A model generated the notes under the pieces. It saw only the letters and a list, made by a program, of their open reading frames with translations. It made no database searches and was not told the origin of the DNA. From Arthrobacter sp. E3 (GTDB lineage Bacteria > Actinomycetota > Actinomycetes > Actinomycetales > Micrococcaceae), in the NCBI RefSeq assembly GCF_017353415.1, contig NZ_JAFMPX010000003.1:62001-126000 (forward strand): 64,000 nt of DNA, given 5' to 3'. The position numbers were made by a program, and so were the translations under genes. Numbering within the stretch: position 1 is the first letter of the stretch; each line of letters begins with the position of its first letter. Positions 35,117 through 44,520 of this stretch are shown piece by piece.

Positions 35117-36799
35117 TTAGCGGGCGCGCTCGACCCGTTTTTCGTCCCAGACAGGCTCTTCCGACTCGTAGACTTTGCCGTCGGTACCAAAGACCAGGAA
35201 TCGGTCGAACGATCGGGCAAACCAGCGGTCGTGGGTCACGGCTAACACTGTACCTTCGAAGGAGTCGATGGCCTTTTCCAACGCTTCGGCCGAGTGCAGA
35301 TCCAAGTTGTCGGTTGGTTCGTCCAGCAGAAGCAGTGTAGCCCCGGAAAGTTCCAGCAACAGAATCTGGAACCTTGCCTGCTGTCCGCCTGAGAGGGAGT
35401 CGTACTTTTGCTCGGAACTGGACGCCAGGCCGTAGCGGTCAAGGGCCCCTGCGGCAGCTTCGCGACCCAATCCGGAACGGTGTTCATCGCCGCGGTGCAG
35501 GATGTCCAGCAGCGTCCGGCTCAAAAGGTCCGGCCGGGCGTGGGTCTGGGCAAAGAATCCCGGGCGGATGCGGGCGCCAAGTTTGACCGAACCTTCGTGG
35601 GGCACGTGCGCAATTTCGACGTCGGACACCGGCTCATGTTCTTTGTCGGGGTCGGATCCCCCCGCAGCCAACAGGCGCAAAAAGTGTGACTTTCCGGAGC
35701 CGTTGGAGCCCAGCACGCCGACCCTGTCACCAAACCAGACCTCGGTGCTGAACGGCTTCATGAGCCCCGTGAGTTCAAGCTTGGTGGCAATGATGGCGCG
35801 TTTGGCGGTGCGTCCGCCCTTGAGTCGCATCTTCACGTTTTGTTCGATGGGCAGGGCCTCCGGCGGGCCCTGTTCCAAAAATTGTGCCAGTCTCGACTGG
35901 GCTGCTTGGTAGCGGTTGGCCATGTCGGAGCGGAAGGCGGCCTTGTTTTTGTACATGTTGACGAGTTCCTTGAGCTTGATGTGCTCTTCGTCCCAACGCT
36001 TGCGCAGTTCCTCGAAACGCGCATTTCGGTCCTCACGCGCCTTCACATAGGATTCGAAACCGCCTCCGTGCGTCCAGCTGGAGGCACCGTTGATGCCGGG
36101 TTCCAGCGTGACAATTCTGTTCGCAGCATTCGCCAGCAGTTCACGGTCGTGGCTGACAAACAACACCGATTTGTTCGATGCGCCCATTTTTGCTTCAAGC
36201 CAGCGCTTGCCCGGTACATCAAGGTAGTTGTCTGGCTCATCGAGCAGAAGCACCTCGTCAGGGCCAGCAAACAAGGCTTCCAGGACCAAGCGCTTTTGCT
36301 CCCCGCCGCTGAGGGACGCTGCCTTGCGGAACTGGGCCGTGTAGAAGTCCAAGCCCATGGCAGCCATGGTGACCTCGTCCCAGGTCGTTTCCATTTCATA
36401 GCCGCCAACGTCGCCCCAGTCGGCAATGGCTTGGGCGTACGCCATTTGGGTTGGTTCGTCGTCGCGCTCCACCATGGCCAATTCCGCGTCGTCAACGGCT
36501 TTGCCCGCTGCGGCAATATTCGGTGAAGCGACAGAGAGCAGCAAGTCGCGGACCGTGCTTTCATCGCGGACCTGACCCACGAACTGGCGCATGACGCCCA
36601 TGCTCCCGGAACGCGACACGGCACCCTCATCTGCCTTGATGTCCTGGCAGATAATGCGCAGCAGGGTTGTTTTGCCCGTGCCATTCGGGCCAATCAGGGC
36701 CGTCTTGGTGCCGTCGGAGACGCGGAAGTTCACCCCGTTGAGGAGCTGGCGGCCGTCGGAGAGAAAATAGTCAATGTTTGCAACGTCAATGTGTCCCAC
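35117..36799 (-). CDS. ABC-F family ATPase
   Basis: A 560-aa soluble protein with two ABC domains and no membrane segment: GPNGTGKTTLL and LSGGEQKR in the first, GSNGSGKSHFL and LSGGQQARFQ in the second, joined by a charged linker (about 240-300). ABC-F proteins act on ribosomes in translation control or antibiotic protection. Length and linker fit the translation-factor type; resistance is possible but not supported by sequence alone. Stop at 35117, start ATG 36799. Confidence 0.93.
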   Translation of the reverse strand: MGHIDVANIDYFLSDGRQLLNGVNFRVSDGTKTALIGPNGTGKTTLLRIICQDIKADEGAVSRSGSMGVMRQFVGQVRDESTVRDLLLSVASPNIAAAGKAVDDAELAMVERDDEPTQMAYAQAIADWGDVGGYEMETTWDEVTMAAMGLDFYTAQFRKAASLSGGEQKRLVLEALFAGPDEVLLLDEPDNYLDVPGKRWLEAKMGASNKSVLFVSHDRELLANAANRIVTLEPGINGASSWTHGGGFESYVKAREDRNARFEELRKRWDEEHIKLKELVNMYKNKAAFRSDMANRYQAAQSRLAQFLEQGPPEALPIEQNVKMRLKGGRTAKRAIIATKLELTGLMKPFSTEVWFGDRVGVLGSNGSGKSHFLRLLAAGGSDPDKEHEPVSDVEIAHVPHEGSVKLGARIRPGFFAQTHARPDLLSRTLLDILHRGDEHRSGLGREAAAGALDRYGLASSSEQKYDSLSGGQQARFQILLLELSGATLLLLDEPTDNLDLHSAEALEKAIDSFEGTVLAVTHDRWFARSFDRFLVFGTDGKVYESEEPVWDEKRVERAR

Positions 36800-36876
36800 C
36801 CTTTAAGTCTCCCATCCCGGGAGGCCGACGTGCACCGCTTGTGTAGGGACGCATGACGGCGACTCCAGTTGAAGCA

Positions 36877-36915
36877 CCAGGGGCCCCTTCCGCGTTCTGC
36901 AGAAGGGGCCCCTGG
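36877..36915. terminator. Perfect hairpin between the GH31 and ABC-F genes
   Basis: CCAGGGGCCCCTTC pairs perfectly with GAAGGGGCCCCTGG (14-bp stem, 11-nt loop). It lies just past the GH31 stop on the minus strand and would end that transcript before the ABC-F gene. The downstream T run is weak. Confidence 0.75.
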
Positions 36916-36979
36916 TCTTGCTACCCGGCATTTGCCGCCCGGCCTTCACTTGCCTCTCAACACCGGGCTGTGCTGCTTC

Positions 36980-39900
36980 TTATGCCCGACGGCGGCGGGT
37001 GATTACCAGCGCCACACCACCTCCGAGCACCAGCAGCAAGGCGATGCCTGCCGGAAGCAGGACCTTGGCACCGGTGCTGGCAAGGTCATCGCCCTGCCCG
37101 GCGTTGCTGCTGCCGGCTTTATTGCTTCCGTTGTTGCCAGCGTTGTTGTTGCCAGCGTTGTTGTTGTCGGCGTTGTTGTTGTCGACCGTTGCCGCCGTGA
37201 TCGCAATGGCGGTACGGGCCACAACAGTGCCCACCTGCTCCAGCGTCAGCTCATGCGCACCGGTGGCAAAATCAGCCGGAATGCTGGCTTTCACTGAGGC
37301 CGTGCCGTCGGCAGCTGCCTTCACGGTAGCCAGTTGGACCGGTTTCGAATGGATCCACAGCTCGTAAGCTTCACCGGCAGCCAAGCCCTTGGCCGTCACT
37401 GTGACATCCGTACCGGCAGCAGCCGTAGCCGGTGCCGACAAGCTCGGGGTAGCCGGTTCCGGGGATTCACCCGGAGCAACCACAGCATCCACGGTGGAGG
37501 CCGCCATCAAGCCGGCCTTGTCTGTGGCACGGTAGGCGAGCGACACGCCGTCGTCCCCTGCCTTGACGACACCCGTGTACGCCTGCCACGTCGCACCACC
37601 ATCGGTGGAGAACTCCACCGATGCAACGCCGGAACCGGCATCCGTTGCATTCACCGTGACGGTGCGCGCATCAGCATCAACACTGGCCGAAACGGCAGGC
37701 ACCTGCGTATCCACCTTGAATCCGATGGTGGACTTGTCTTCTTCGATGTTGCCTGCGTCGTCGCTGGAGCGGTACGTGAAGCCGTTCTCGCCCTCGGGGA
37801 GGGTGACGGTTTCGGTGTACTCCGTCCAGGGGCCGGCACCGATCCGGTACTCGGTCTTGGCAATGCCGACGTTGTCGGTGGCGCTCAATGTGACGGTCGG
37901 AGCCGTCGTGTACCAGCCGCTTGCGGCCGGAGTGGCCGGATCCACGGTTGCCGTGGTGACAGGGGCAATCTCGTCGGCTGGCTCGGCCTCCGAGCAGGAG
38001 ATCTTCGCATCGCCCCACACGCCGTGGGCGCCGCTGATGGCACCTTCGGAGATCGGGTCAACACGTAGTTCCAGGTAGGAAACGCCCGTCAGGTCAAGAT
38101 CAATCGACTCGGGAGCAAAGCCACTGACATACGTACGGCTCTGGTAGAGGACCTTTCCATCGCCGACGACGGAGAAGATGATCTTGCCGGCAAAGTCGCC
38201 TTCAAGGCCAATTTCACTGGTGAAGCGGCTGCACTGCCCACCCACGTAGTAGCTCACATTGGATGGCGCGTGCACACCAAGGCCCTTCTCGTACGTGTGG
38301 ACGACCGTCTCTGCACCGGACTTGTCAACAACGGTCAACGGAGCATCGGGTGAGTTCGCGGCATCCTTGTTCGCCACGTCTTTACCGATGACGCCGTAGC
38401 CGTTGCTGGCCGATACCCATTCCAGGTCCGAGACAAACGCGTCGGCACTGGGTGCATCGGGCAAGGGGAAGTTCGCCACCTTCCAGTCAAACACCTTCAC
38501 GGAGTTCACCTTGGGCATGGTCACCGAGGCCAGTGTCTTGGCCGGCAGTAGGCGCACGGTTCCTGAATAGATCTGGTATCCGTAGTCCTTGTATTCCGGG
38601 TTTGCCGCATTGGACTGGCTGTTGCGTCCGAACAACTTGATCGCAACCTTTGCCCCTTGAGTGTTGCCCTGGGGCAACCAGTTCGGGAAGTAGGTCGATT
38701 GCTTCTGGACGGTGCCATCCGTGTACGTGATGGTGAACTCGGGGGAGGCACCCGAACCGCTGTTGGATGACCCCAAAATCGCCAAGTCTGTCCCTTGACC
38801 GGAGAGGGCAATGGTCTGCCCGTCCAGGACGACGGCATTGTTTTTATCTGCTCCCACCTCGGGCCACGTGTAGTTGACCTCGGTGGCCAGACCGGCATCC
38901 ACGGTGACGGTGGATCCCGGTGTGACGCCACCGGCGGGAATCGGGGCCGTCTTCAGCTGTTCAATGCTGTAGGACGCGTTGCCACCGTCGAAGTTGCCCA
39001 GCTTGTCCCCAAACGATCCGTTGGCAGTGGTGACCGAGATATTGTTGAACGCCCCGGCGAGTGAGCCGTAAGCAACATACATCTGGTTCGCACCGGAAAC
39101 TTCCTGGCTGGCACCCTTGGCGTCCTTGTAGCTTGCCTTGGCACCGACCGTTTGCTTGCCGGCGGCAGAGTCCGCCCCGGGCACTAGGTCAAACGTTGCT
39201 TGGACGGTGGCACCGGGAGCAACCGAGGCCACTGTGGCACCCTTGGCGTTGCCGACGGTCCAGCCCGTGGGAACAACAGCGCTGATGACAACATCGGTCT
39301 TGGCATTGCTGCCGGTGTTCGTGAATGTCGCCGAAGCTGATGTCTTGTGACCTTGGAAGACCTTGTCCTCCAAGGTCATGGCAACTTGTGCAGCCAATGC
39401 ATCGGAGTCGGTGCCGCCAACGGCGGAGGTGGCCTTCAAGGTCACCGTGGCCGAGGCGGCCGAGGGGACCTCTCCAGCCTTGACATGTACCGTGCCGCCA
39501 GCGTCAGCGGCGTCGTAGTACCAGCCTGTCGAGGCTGTCGTGAACGCAGCCGCATCTGCAAGCTTTGCCAAGGTCGTGGCGCCAACGATCACGGCCGAGG
39601 GCTGTGAGCCGCTGTGGACTTCGAGCTTGTACGGACGGGCGCCAGCCTTGCCCGCGTAGTCGCCGTCGCGCTTGCCAATGGTGACAACCACGTCGCCGCC
39701 ATTCTTGGCCGGGGCCGTGACGTTGAAGTTCTGCGTGCTTGACTTGCCAATCTGGTACTCGCGGGTAACCTTGTCATCCTCGTTCAATGTGAAGGAGGAA
39801 TCGCCCGAGGGGTAAACATCAACCGTGAGGGCGGAGTTTTCCGGTACGAGGGAAGCGTTGCGCTCAATGAGGCCCTTGGGCACCACTGCACCGGCACGGA

Positions 39901-41917
39901 CGAACATCGGGAGCGTCTCCAACGGCGCGTTGTAGCCGTTGAGAACCTGGCCGCCTTCGTAGAGGGTGCCGGTCCAGTAGTCCACCCACTGGCTGCCGGA
40001 GGGTAGGACAATTCCGTTGCGCACATCGCTGCTGGTGGAAACGGGTGCCACCAAGTAGTTCCCGCCGACCATGAACTGGGTTTCGGATTCCTTGGTGTAG
40101 GAAAGCGGATCGTTGGGGAATTCCAACGGCATGCTTCGCATCATGCCGACGCCGGTGTTGTGGGCATCAACTGACAAGGAATAGATGTAGGGCATCAGTT
40201 CCTGGCGCATCTGCAGGTACTTGCGGTTGATTTCCGTTGCGGCGTCACCATAGAGCCACGGGCGCTTATCCACGGCGGCCCAGCCACTCATGGAATATAG
40301 TTCCGGGGCTAAAGCCTTCCACTGCAGATCACGGACGTAGCTTTCCGTGCTGCCGCCGAAGATCCCATCAATGTCAGAAGTGGTGAAGGCCTGGCCGGAG
40401 TTGGTTGCGCCGGCCATTGCCGGGACTCCCCAGCGCGCCTGATCCAGGTTGCCGGAGTGGTCGCCCGTCCACTGGACACCACAGCGCTGCGCACCGGCCC
40501 ACCCCTCAACCATCAAGGTGTTGGCACGTCCGCTGGAGTACTCCTCGATACCGCCCTTGGCACTCTCACAGCCCGTCAGCGCCAGACGGTAGCCTTCACC
40601 GACCCAGGCAACGTCAAGCTTGCGCATGGCAATGCCGTCGGCGCCAACTTCCTGTTCCTGTTTGGTCAGCGACCGTTGGGTCCACAAACCGGTTTTGAGG
40701 TCGGCTTCGGCCTTGATGGCCTTGACCGTGTTGCCTAGGCCCTTGTCGGTGCTGTTTGCGTCGTAGGGTGCGTTTTTGTCGTAACCAGCCGCGTCCGGGG
40801 TGTACTCACAGCCGTAGCCGTCATTGACGATCATCCAGCCCGCGGGCATGTCGTTGGCCTTGAATTCCTTTGCGGTTTTTACTGCGTCAAAGGTGACCTG
40901 CTTTGGTGCATCCGGGTTGTTGAAGCCCGAGGAAGAGTATGTGGGGCTGGAACGGTTGTAGCAATCGGCGTCGCCGTACTCCAGGCCGTATATGGGTGGA
41001 AGGTTGGGGCGCCCGGTCAGCTTGGTGTAACCGTCCAAGCTCTGCTTGTAGTCACCGACGAAGTAGTAGGCGTCAAAACGCTTTTCCTTGTGTGTAGTGG
41101 TTTCATCGTTGGTGAACGTGTAGGAACCCTGGGCAAACGTGTTGCGCAAGACACCATAGCCGGCGCTGGTCATGTAGTACGGCACGGCGTTGGGGTGGCC
41201 TTCGTCATCCCAGTCATAGTTGTTGGAGATGTTGATGGAGGAGCCCGTGTGGACCACACGGCCGTTCTGCATGCCGCCGCCCAGGAACTGCTCACCTGCG
41301 AGGGGCTTCAGGTGCTGTGTCGTTGTTGCTGAACCGAAACTCAGTGCGGAAGATTCCTGCCACACGACGGAGCCATCGACGCGCTTGAGCGTAAAGGCGC
41401 CCGTCGATTTCTTGACTTCAAGCTTGACCTTGGTAGTGGCCACCGTAATGACTCCCCCAGTGTCGCTCACGGTGACCGTGCCGGCGTCAAAGTCGCCCTC
41501 GCCCACCACGATGTTCGCAGAGCGCTGCACGTCGGCCGGAGACGCTGGAGTGTTGGCCGGATCGGTAAAAGTTCCTGTCGGGGTCGCCTCCAGACGGAAG
41601 TTTCCGTCATCGAGGAAAGTCACACGAACCGCACCGGTTGCAGGGCTCAGGCTGACAACATTACCGGCCTGACTGAACGTGCTGATGGCTCCGAGGGTGG
41701 TTCCGCTCTGGTCCACCAGCACTTCCGGAGTGATGTTGGACGCCGAAATGGGTATTCCGGGAGCTGCCACTGCGGCTTGGGACAGTGCCAATACAGGTAG
41801 AGCGCCTACTGCAAGCAGCCCGGCAAGGGCAACGGCAACGGCACGTTTGCCCATCTTTCCGCTGTTGGGCGGCTTTGCCGGTGACCCTGTTGGTTCCTCT
41901 ATGTGTTGCAACGGCAT
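36980..41917 (-). CDS. Secreted, LASTG-anchored GH31 glycoside hydrolase with NPCBM domain
   Basis: A 1645-aa cell-wall-anchored enzyme. ATG 41917 (MPLQHIEEP, GCGAG upstream) opens a long signal peptide ending near ALSQAAVAA. The GH31 barrel shows DVAWVGEGY near 434 (nucleophile position) and WTGDHSG near 486 (acid/base position), then DIDGIFGGS and RDLQWK. FN3-like segments follow, then an NPCBM sugar-binding domain (about 1190-1310: YEKGLGVHAP), an OmpL47-like repeat (about 1320-1420) and an Asn-rich spacer. LASTG at 1612-1616, a TM helix and RRRRA complete a class E sortase signal. The barrel resembles the GH31 subgroup acting on alpha-galactosides or alpha-GalNAc; I am unsure of substrate. 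Confidence 0.88.
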   Translation of the reverse strand: MPLQHIEEPTGSPAKPPNSGKMGKRAVAVALAGLLAVGALPVLALSQAAVAAPGIPISASNITPEVLVDQSGTTLGAISTFSQAGNVVSLSPATGAVRVTFLDDGNFRLEATPTGTFTDPANTPASPADVQRSANIVVGEGDFDAGTVTVSDTGGVITVATTKVKLEVKKSTGAFTLKRVDGSVVWQESSALSFGSATTTQHLKPLAGEQFLGGGMQNGRVVHTGSSINISNNYDWDDEGHPNAVPYYMTSAGYGVLRNTFAQGSYTFTNDETTTHKEKRFDAYYFVGDYKQSLDGYTKLTGRPNLPPIYGLEYGDADCYNRSSPTYSSSGFNNPDAPKQVTFDAVKTAKEFKANDMPAGWMIVNDGYGCEYTPDAAGYDKNAPYDANSTDKGLGNTVKAIKAEADLKTGLWTQRSLTKQEQEVGADGIAMRKLDVAWVGEGYRLALTGCESAKGGIEEYSSGRANTLMVEGWAGAQRCGVQWTGDHSGNLDQARWGVPAMAGATNSGQAFTTSDIDGIFGGSTESYVRDLQWKALAPELYSMSGWAAVDKRPWLYGDAATEINRKYLQMRQELMPYIYSLSVDAHNTGVGMMRSMPLEFPNDPLSYTKESETQFMVGGNYLVAPVSTSSDVRNGIVLPSGSQWVDYWTGTLYEGGQVLNGYNAPLETLPMFVRAGAVVPKGLIERNASLVPENSALTVDVYPSGDSSFTLNEDDKVTREYQIGKSSTQNFNVTAPAKNGGDVVVTIGKRDGDYAGKAGARPYKLEVHSGSQPSAVIVGATTLAKLADAAAFTTASTGWYYDAADAGGTVHVKAGEVPSAASATVTLKATSAVGGTDSDALAAQVAMTLEDKVFQGHKTSASATFTNTGSNAKTDVVISAVVPTGWTVGNAKGATVASVAPGATVQATFDLVPGADSAAGKQTVGAKASYKDAKGASQEVSGANQMYVAYGSLAGAFNNISVTTANGSFGDKLGNFDGGNASYSIEQLKTAPIPAGGVTPGSTVTVDAGLATEVNYTWPEVGADKNNAVVLDGQTIALSGQGTDLAILGSSNSGSGASPEFTITYTDGTVQKQSTYFPNWLPQGNTQGAKVAIKLFGRNSQSNAANPEYKDYGYQIYSGTVRLLPAKTLASVTMPKVNSVKVFDWKVANFPLPDAPSADAFVSDLEWVSASNGYGVIGKDVANKDAANSPDAPLTVVDKSGAETVVHTYEKGLGVHAPSNVSYYVGGQCSRFTSEIGLEGDFAGKIIFSVVGDGKVLYQSRTYVSGFAPESIDLDLTGVSYLELRVDPISEGAISGAHGVWGDAKISCSEAEPADEIAPVTTATVDPATPAASGWYTTAPTVTLSATDNVGIAKTEYRIGAGPWTEYTETVTLPEGENGFTYRSSDDAGNIEEDKSTIGFKVDTQVPAVSASVDADARTVTVNATDAGSGVASVEFSTDGGATWQAYTGVVKAGDDGVSLAYRATDKAGLMAASTVDAVVAPGESPEPATPSLSAPATAAAGTDVTVTAKGLAAGEAYELWIHSKPVQLATVKAAADGTASVKASIPADFATGAHELTLEQVGTVVARTAIAITAATVDNNNADNNNAGNNNAGNNGSNKAGSSNAGQGDDLASTGAKVLLPAGIALLLVLGGGVALVITRRRRA

Positions 41918-42400
41918 TCGAACTCGCTTTCGACCGTGACGAACATATATGACTAAAAGATCAAAGAAATGATCATTAACGTTCATCAGAAAATGTGACG
42001 TGGCTCAAGTCTAGAGGAGTTGTGATCCATAACACACAATATTTCTGCAAAATTTCAAGTTGTTTTCGCGGGTCATCGGAGCGAGTTCCGTCCATTGAAG
42101 TTATCCATCACAATGACCCGGTCTTCGGCACACTAAAGCGTGTCAGGCGGCTGCGGGCAGAAATGATCGGCCTGTCTCCGCAGGATGGCGTCTGGGAGAA
42201 GGGCGCAAGGTGCCACCTCGATTGTTCTATGGGCGTTGGCGCTTCTGCGTTGTTCTTAGAGCGGTTCAGCCACACCAGAACTTGCCGAAAATCTGCCGCG
42301 GCCGCGCAGCACTCTCGCTACGTCGGCGTTGAGGACAACACCGCCCCCTCAAGGTCACTTATCAGCACGCACGGCCAGTCGCGGGGATTGGTGCCTTAGC
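41918..42400. other. Non-coding leader between GH31 and NlpC/P60 genes
   Basis: No gene is convincing; the one long frame on the plus strand (41995-42399) has no family features, no ribosome binding site and irregular composition. The region should hold the GH31 promoter. I saw no strong palindrome. Confidence 0.6.
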
Positions 42401-43651
42401 TCAAGGGGTTGTCGACGCGGGGAGAGCGGACGACGTAGTGGTGGCAGCCCACGACGCGTCCCCCGTCCCTGTAGGAGTGCCCGATTCCGTCGTCCAAGGC
42501 TCCACTGCGGCAGATTTCGACGCCCCGGTGATGGCCGCCGGGGCGGCGGGCTCCGTAGTTTCCGGGGCGGGTGTTACGGGTGCCGTCGTTCCAGGTTCCG
42601 ATGTATGCGTCGACGGTTCGATGGTCGGCCCAACCGTCACGTCAGGCGTCGTCGGGTCAGTCGGCGTCGGCGTCGGCGTCACAGCAGGCGTCTTCGTCGG
42701 TGACGGCGTCACAACAGGCTTCGTAGTTCCCGGCGTCGTCGTCCCGGGTGCCGTAGTTCCCGGCACCGTCGTTCCCGGAGTAGTCCCCGGCACTGTGCTG
42801 GGCTTCGTTGACGGGCTGGGAGCTGAGGAAATACTCCCTGCCGCCTTGATATCGCTCGCTACCTTGTCAGCCTTGTCCTTGGCAGCCTGCGCCTTCGCAT
42901 TTTCATCGGCAGAAGCAAAGCCTGGCATGGTGAAATATGTGGACGAGTTGCTGACGTCGCTCGGAGCGTGGATGAACGTGCCTACGGACGGATTCAGCGC
43001 GCTGATCATTTTTCCATTGCCAATATAAATGCCAATGTGCGACCAGTGGTTTGGGCCGTCAGGATTTTGCACCACAATGTCCCCGGGCTGAGGATTGGAG
43101 GTTTCCACCATCGGCATCCACTGCTCCGTCCGAGGCAGCGCAACGCCAGCCTGCGCGTAGGCCCACTGGACAAAACCAGAGCAGTCCCAACCGTATTCAA
43201 AGCTGGTGCCGCCCCAGACGTAGGGATGGCCCAGGCCTTGGTAGGCAGCAGCAAGGATGTCTTTGCGCACCTGAGAGATGAGTTCCGCGGAGATTTCCGG
43301 GATGGCTCCTCGCATCGCATTGACTGAACGCGCAAGATGGGGGGTGTTGCCGTTGGGATCCGTCAGGTCGAATATCTGCTTGGCGGCCGGCTTGTTGGCC
43401 TGAATCAAGGTATTTGCGAAAGACAACTTCACGCCAAGACCCTGAGCGGCAAAGGAATCGAATCCAGCTGGTGAGGCCACTTCCACAGTTGCGGCGAGCC
43501 GAAGACTCTCCTGGGAGCTGACCGCTGCTGCAGCGTCCCCCGTGGAAGTATCAGCGTACCCAGCCCCCACAAAACCACCCGACGCAAGCAGGGTGCAAAC
43601 GACCGCCATGCTCAACTGGTACGTCCTTGACTTGCCTCGCGAAACCTTCAC
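42401..43651 (-). CDS. Secreted NlpC/P60 peptidoglycan hydrolase with Pro/Thr-rich tail
   Basis: A 416-aa exported endopeptidase. GTG 43651 with AGGGGGAA 6 nt upstream gives a normal signal peptide (SMAVVCTLLASGGFVGAGYA, cleaved near residue 33). The NlpC/P60 domain covers about 125-235: GHPYVWGGTSF, catalytic C157 in DCSGFVQWAY, and H205 in HWSHIGIYIG. After about 255 come charged helices and a long low-complexity tail of PGTT and TPTP repeats, probably spanning the wall. It likely cuts stem peptides during growth or division. No sortase motif at the end (ALPASTTP). Confidence 0.9.
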   Translation of the reverse strand: MKVSRGKSRTYQLSMAVVCTLLASGGFVGAGYADTSTGDAAAAVSSQESLRLAATVEVASPAGFDSFAAQGLGVKLSFANTLIQANKPAAKQIFDLTDPNGNTPHLARSVNAMRGAIPEISAELISQVRKDILAAAYQGLGHPYVWGGTSFEYGWDCSGFVQWAYAQAGVALPRTEQWMPMVETSNPQPGDIVVQNPDGPNHWSHIGIYIGNGKMISALNPSVGTFIHAPSDVSNSSTYFTMPGFASADENAKAQAAKDKADKVASDIKAAGSISSAPSPSTKPSTVPGTTPGTTVPGTTAPGTTTPGTTKPVVTPSPTKTPAVTPTPTPTDPTTPDVTVGPTIEPSTHTSEPGTTAPVTPAPETTEPAAPAAITGASKSAAVEPWTTESGTPTGTGDASWAATTTSSALPASTTP

Positions 43652-43869
43652 CGAATTTCCCCCTGCTTCCTTGCACGCGGTAATCATGAGCGTACGTCAT
43701 TTTCCTGAAATTTCATGGCATTTTTTCGAACGAACACAAAGTTTCAGAATCACGCACGGCATCGCCCCGTACGCGACATATGTTATCCATATCACAGTGT
43801 AGGGGAAGAAGATCTTGGCCGCATCCACATGACACAATCTTGACGCTCCATGACGCTGAGCTGTTGTAG

Positions 43870-44520
43870 CTACCCCGCGCTGCGGATGATCCGGCGCGAA
43901 ACAGCGACGGAAATAGCTGCTGTTCTGTTATCAACGCCCAACTTGTCATAGATGTGCACCAGATGCGTCTTAACCGTTGCCTCAGAGATGAACAGTTGTT
44001 TCGCGATCGCCTTGTTGCCCATGCCTGTGGCCAGCAGCTCCACCAGTTCAACTTCCCGGGCGGACAAAACAGGAGCTGGGTTGCGAATCCGGCCTATAAG
44101 CCGGGCAGCCACTTCAGGAGCCAGTGCCGTCTGCCCGGCAGCCGCAGACTGCACAGCCGCACGGATCTGCTCAGGTGGGGCATCCTTGAGCATGTAGCCA
44201 CTAGCTCCAGCCTCAACTGCCGCCAAAATGTCGGCATCCGTGTCATAGGTTGTCAAAATCAGCACGGGAGGGGCATCGGGCAGCAACTTGATGGCCTTCG
44301 TGGCACTCACACCGTCCATGCCATCCCCCATTTGCAGATCCATCAGGACAAGATTCACCGGCTCACCCAAGGCATGCAGGCGCTGCACCTCTTTAATGGC
44401 CGCCCCTCCTTCAGGAGCCTCGGCCACCACCGTGAACCCCTCAAATTCAGTGAGCATGGCACGCAGGCCAGCCCGCACCACGGGGTGGTCATCCACCAAT
44501 AGAATCCGAATTTCGCTCAT
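43870..44520 (-). CDS. NarL/LuxR-family response regulator (RR2)
   Basis: A 216-aa regulator: receiver domain with D10/D11 and phosphoacceptor D61 (LVLMDLQMGDG), LuxR HTH at about 150-210 (LSAREVELVELLATGMGNKAIA, SEATVKTHLVHIYDKL). Its ATG overlaps the kinase stop (ATGA), so kinase and regulator are made together. It probably controls the divergent ABC exporter at 45992-47896, with an operator candidate at 45841-45856. Confidence 0.93.
   Translation of the reverse strand: MSEIRILLVDDHPVVRAGLRAMLTEFEGFTVVAEAPEGGAAIKEVQRLHALGEPVNLVLMDLQMGDGMDGVSATKAIKLLPDAPPVLILTTYDTDADILAAVEAGASGYMLKDAPPEQIRAAVQSAAAGQTALAPEVAARLIGRIRNPAPVLSAREVELVELLATGMGNKAIAKQLFISEATVKTHLVHIYDKLGVDNRTAAISVAVSRRIIRSAG

Noticed and set aside
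41995-42399. Plus-strand frame in the GH31 leader
   Set aside because: No start signal, mixed composition and no recognisable domain; more likely promoter sequence.
42640-42800. Short tandem repeats resembling a repeat array
   Set aside because: They encode the Pro/Thr low-complexity tail of the NlpC/P60 protein; units are irregular and not a CRISPR array.
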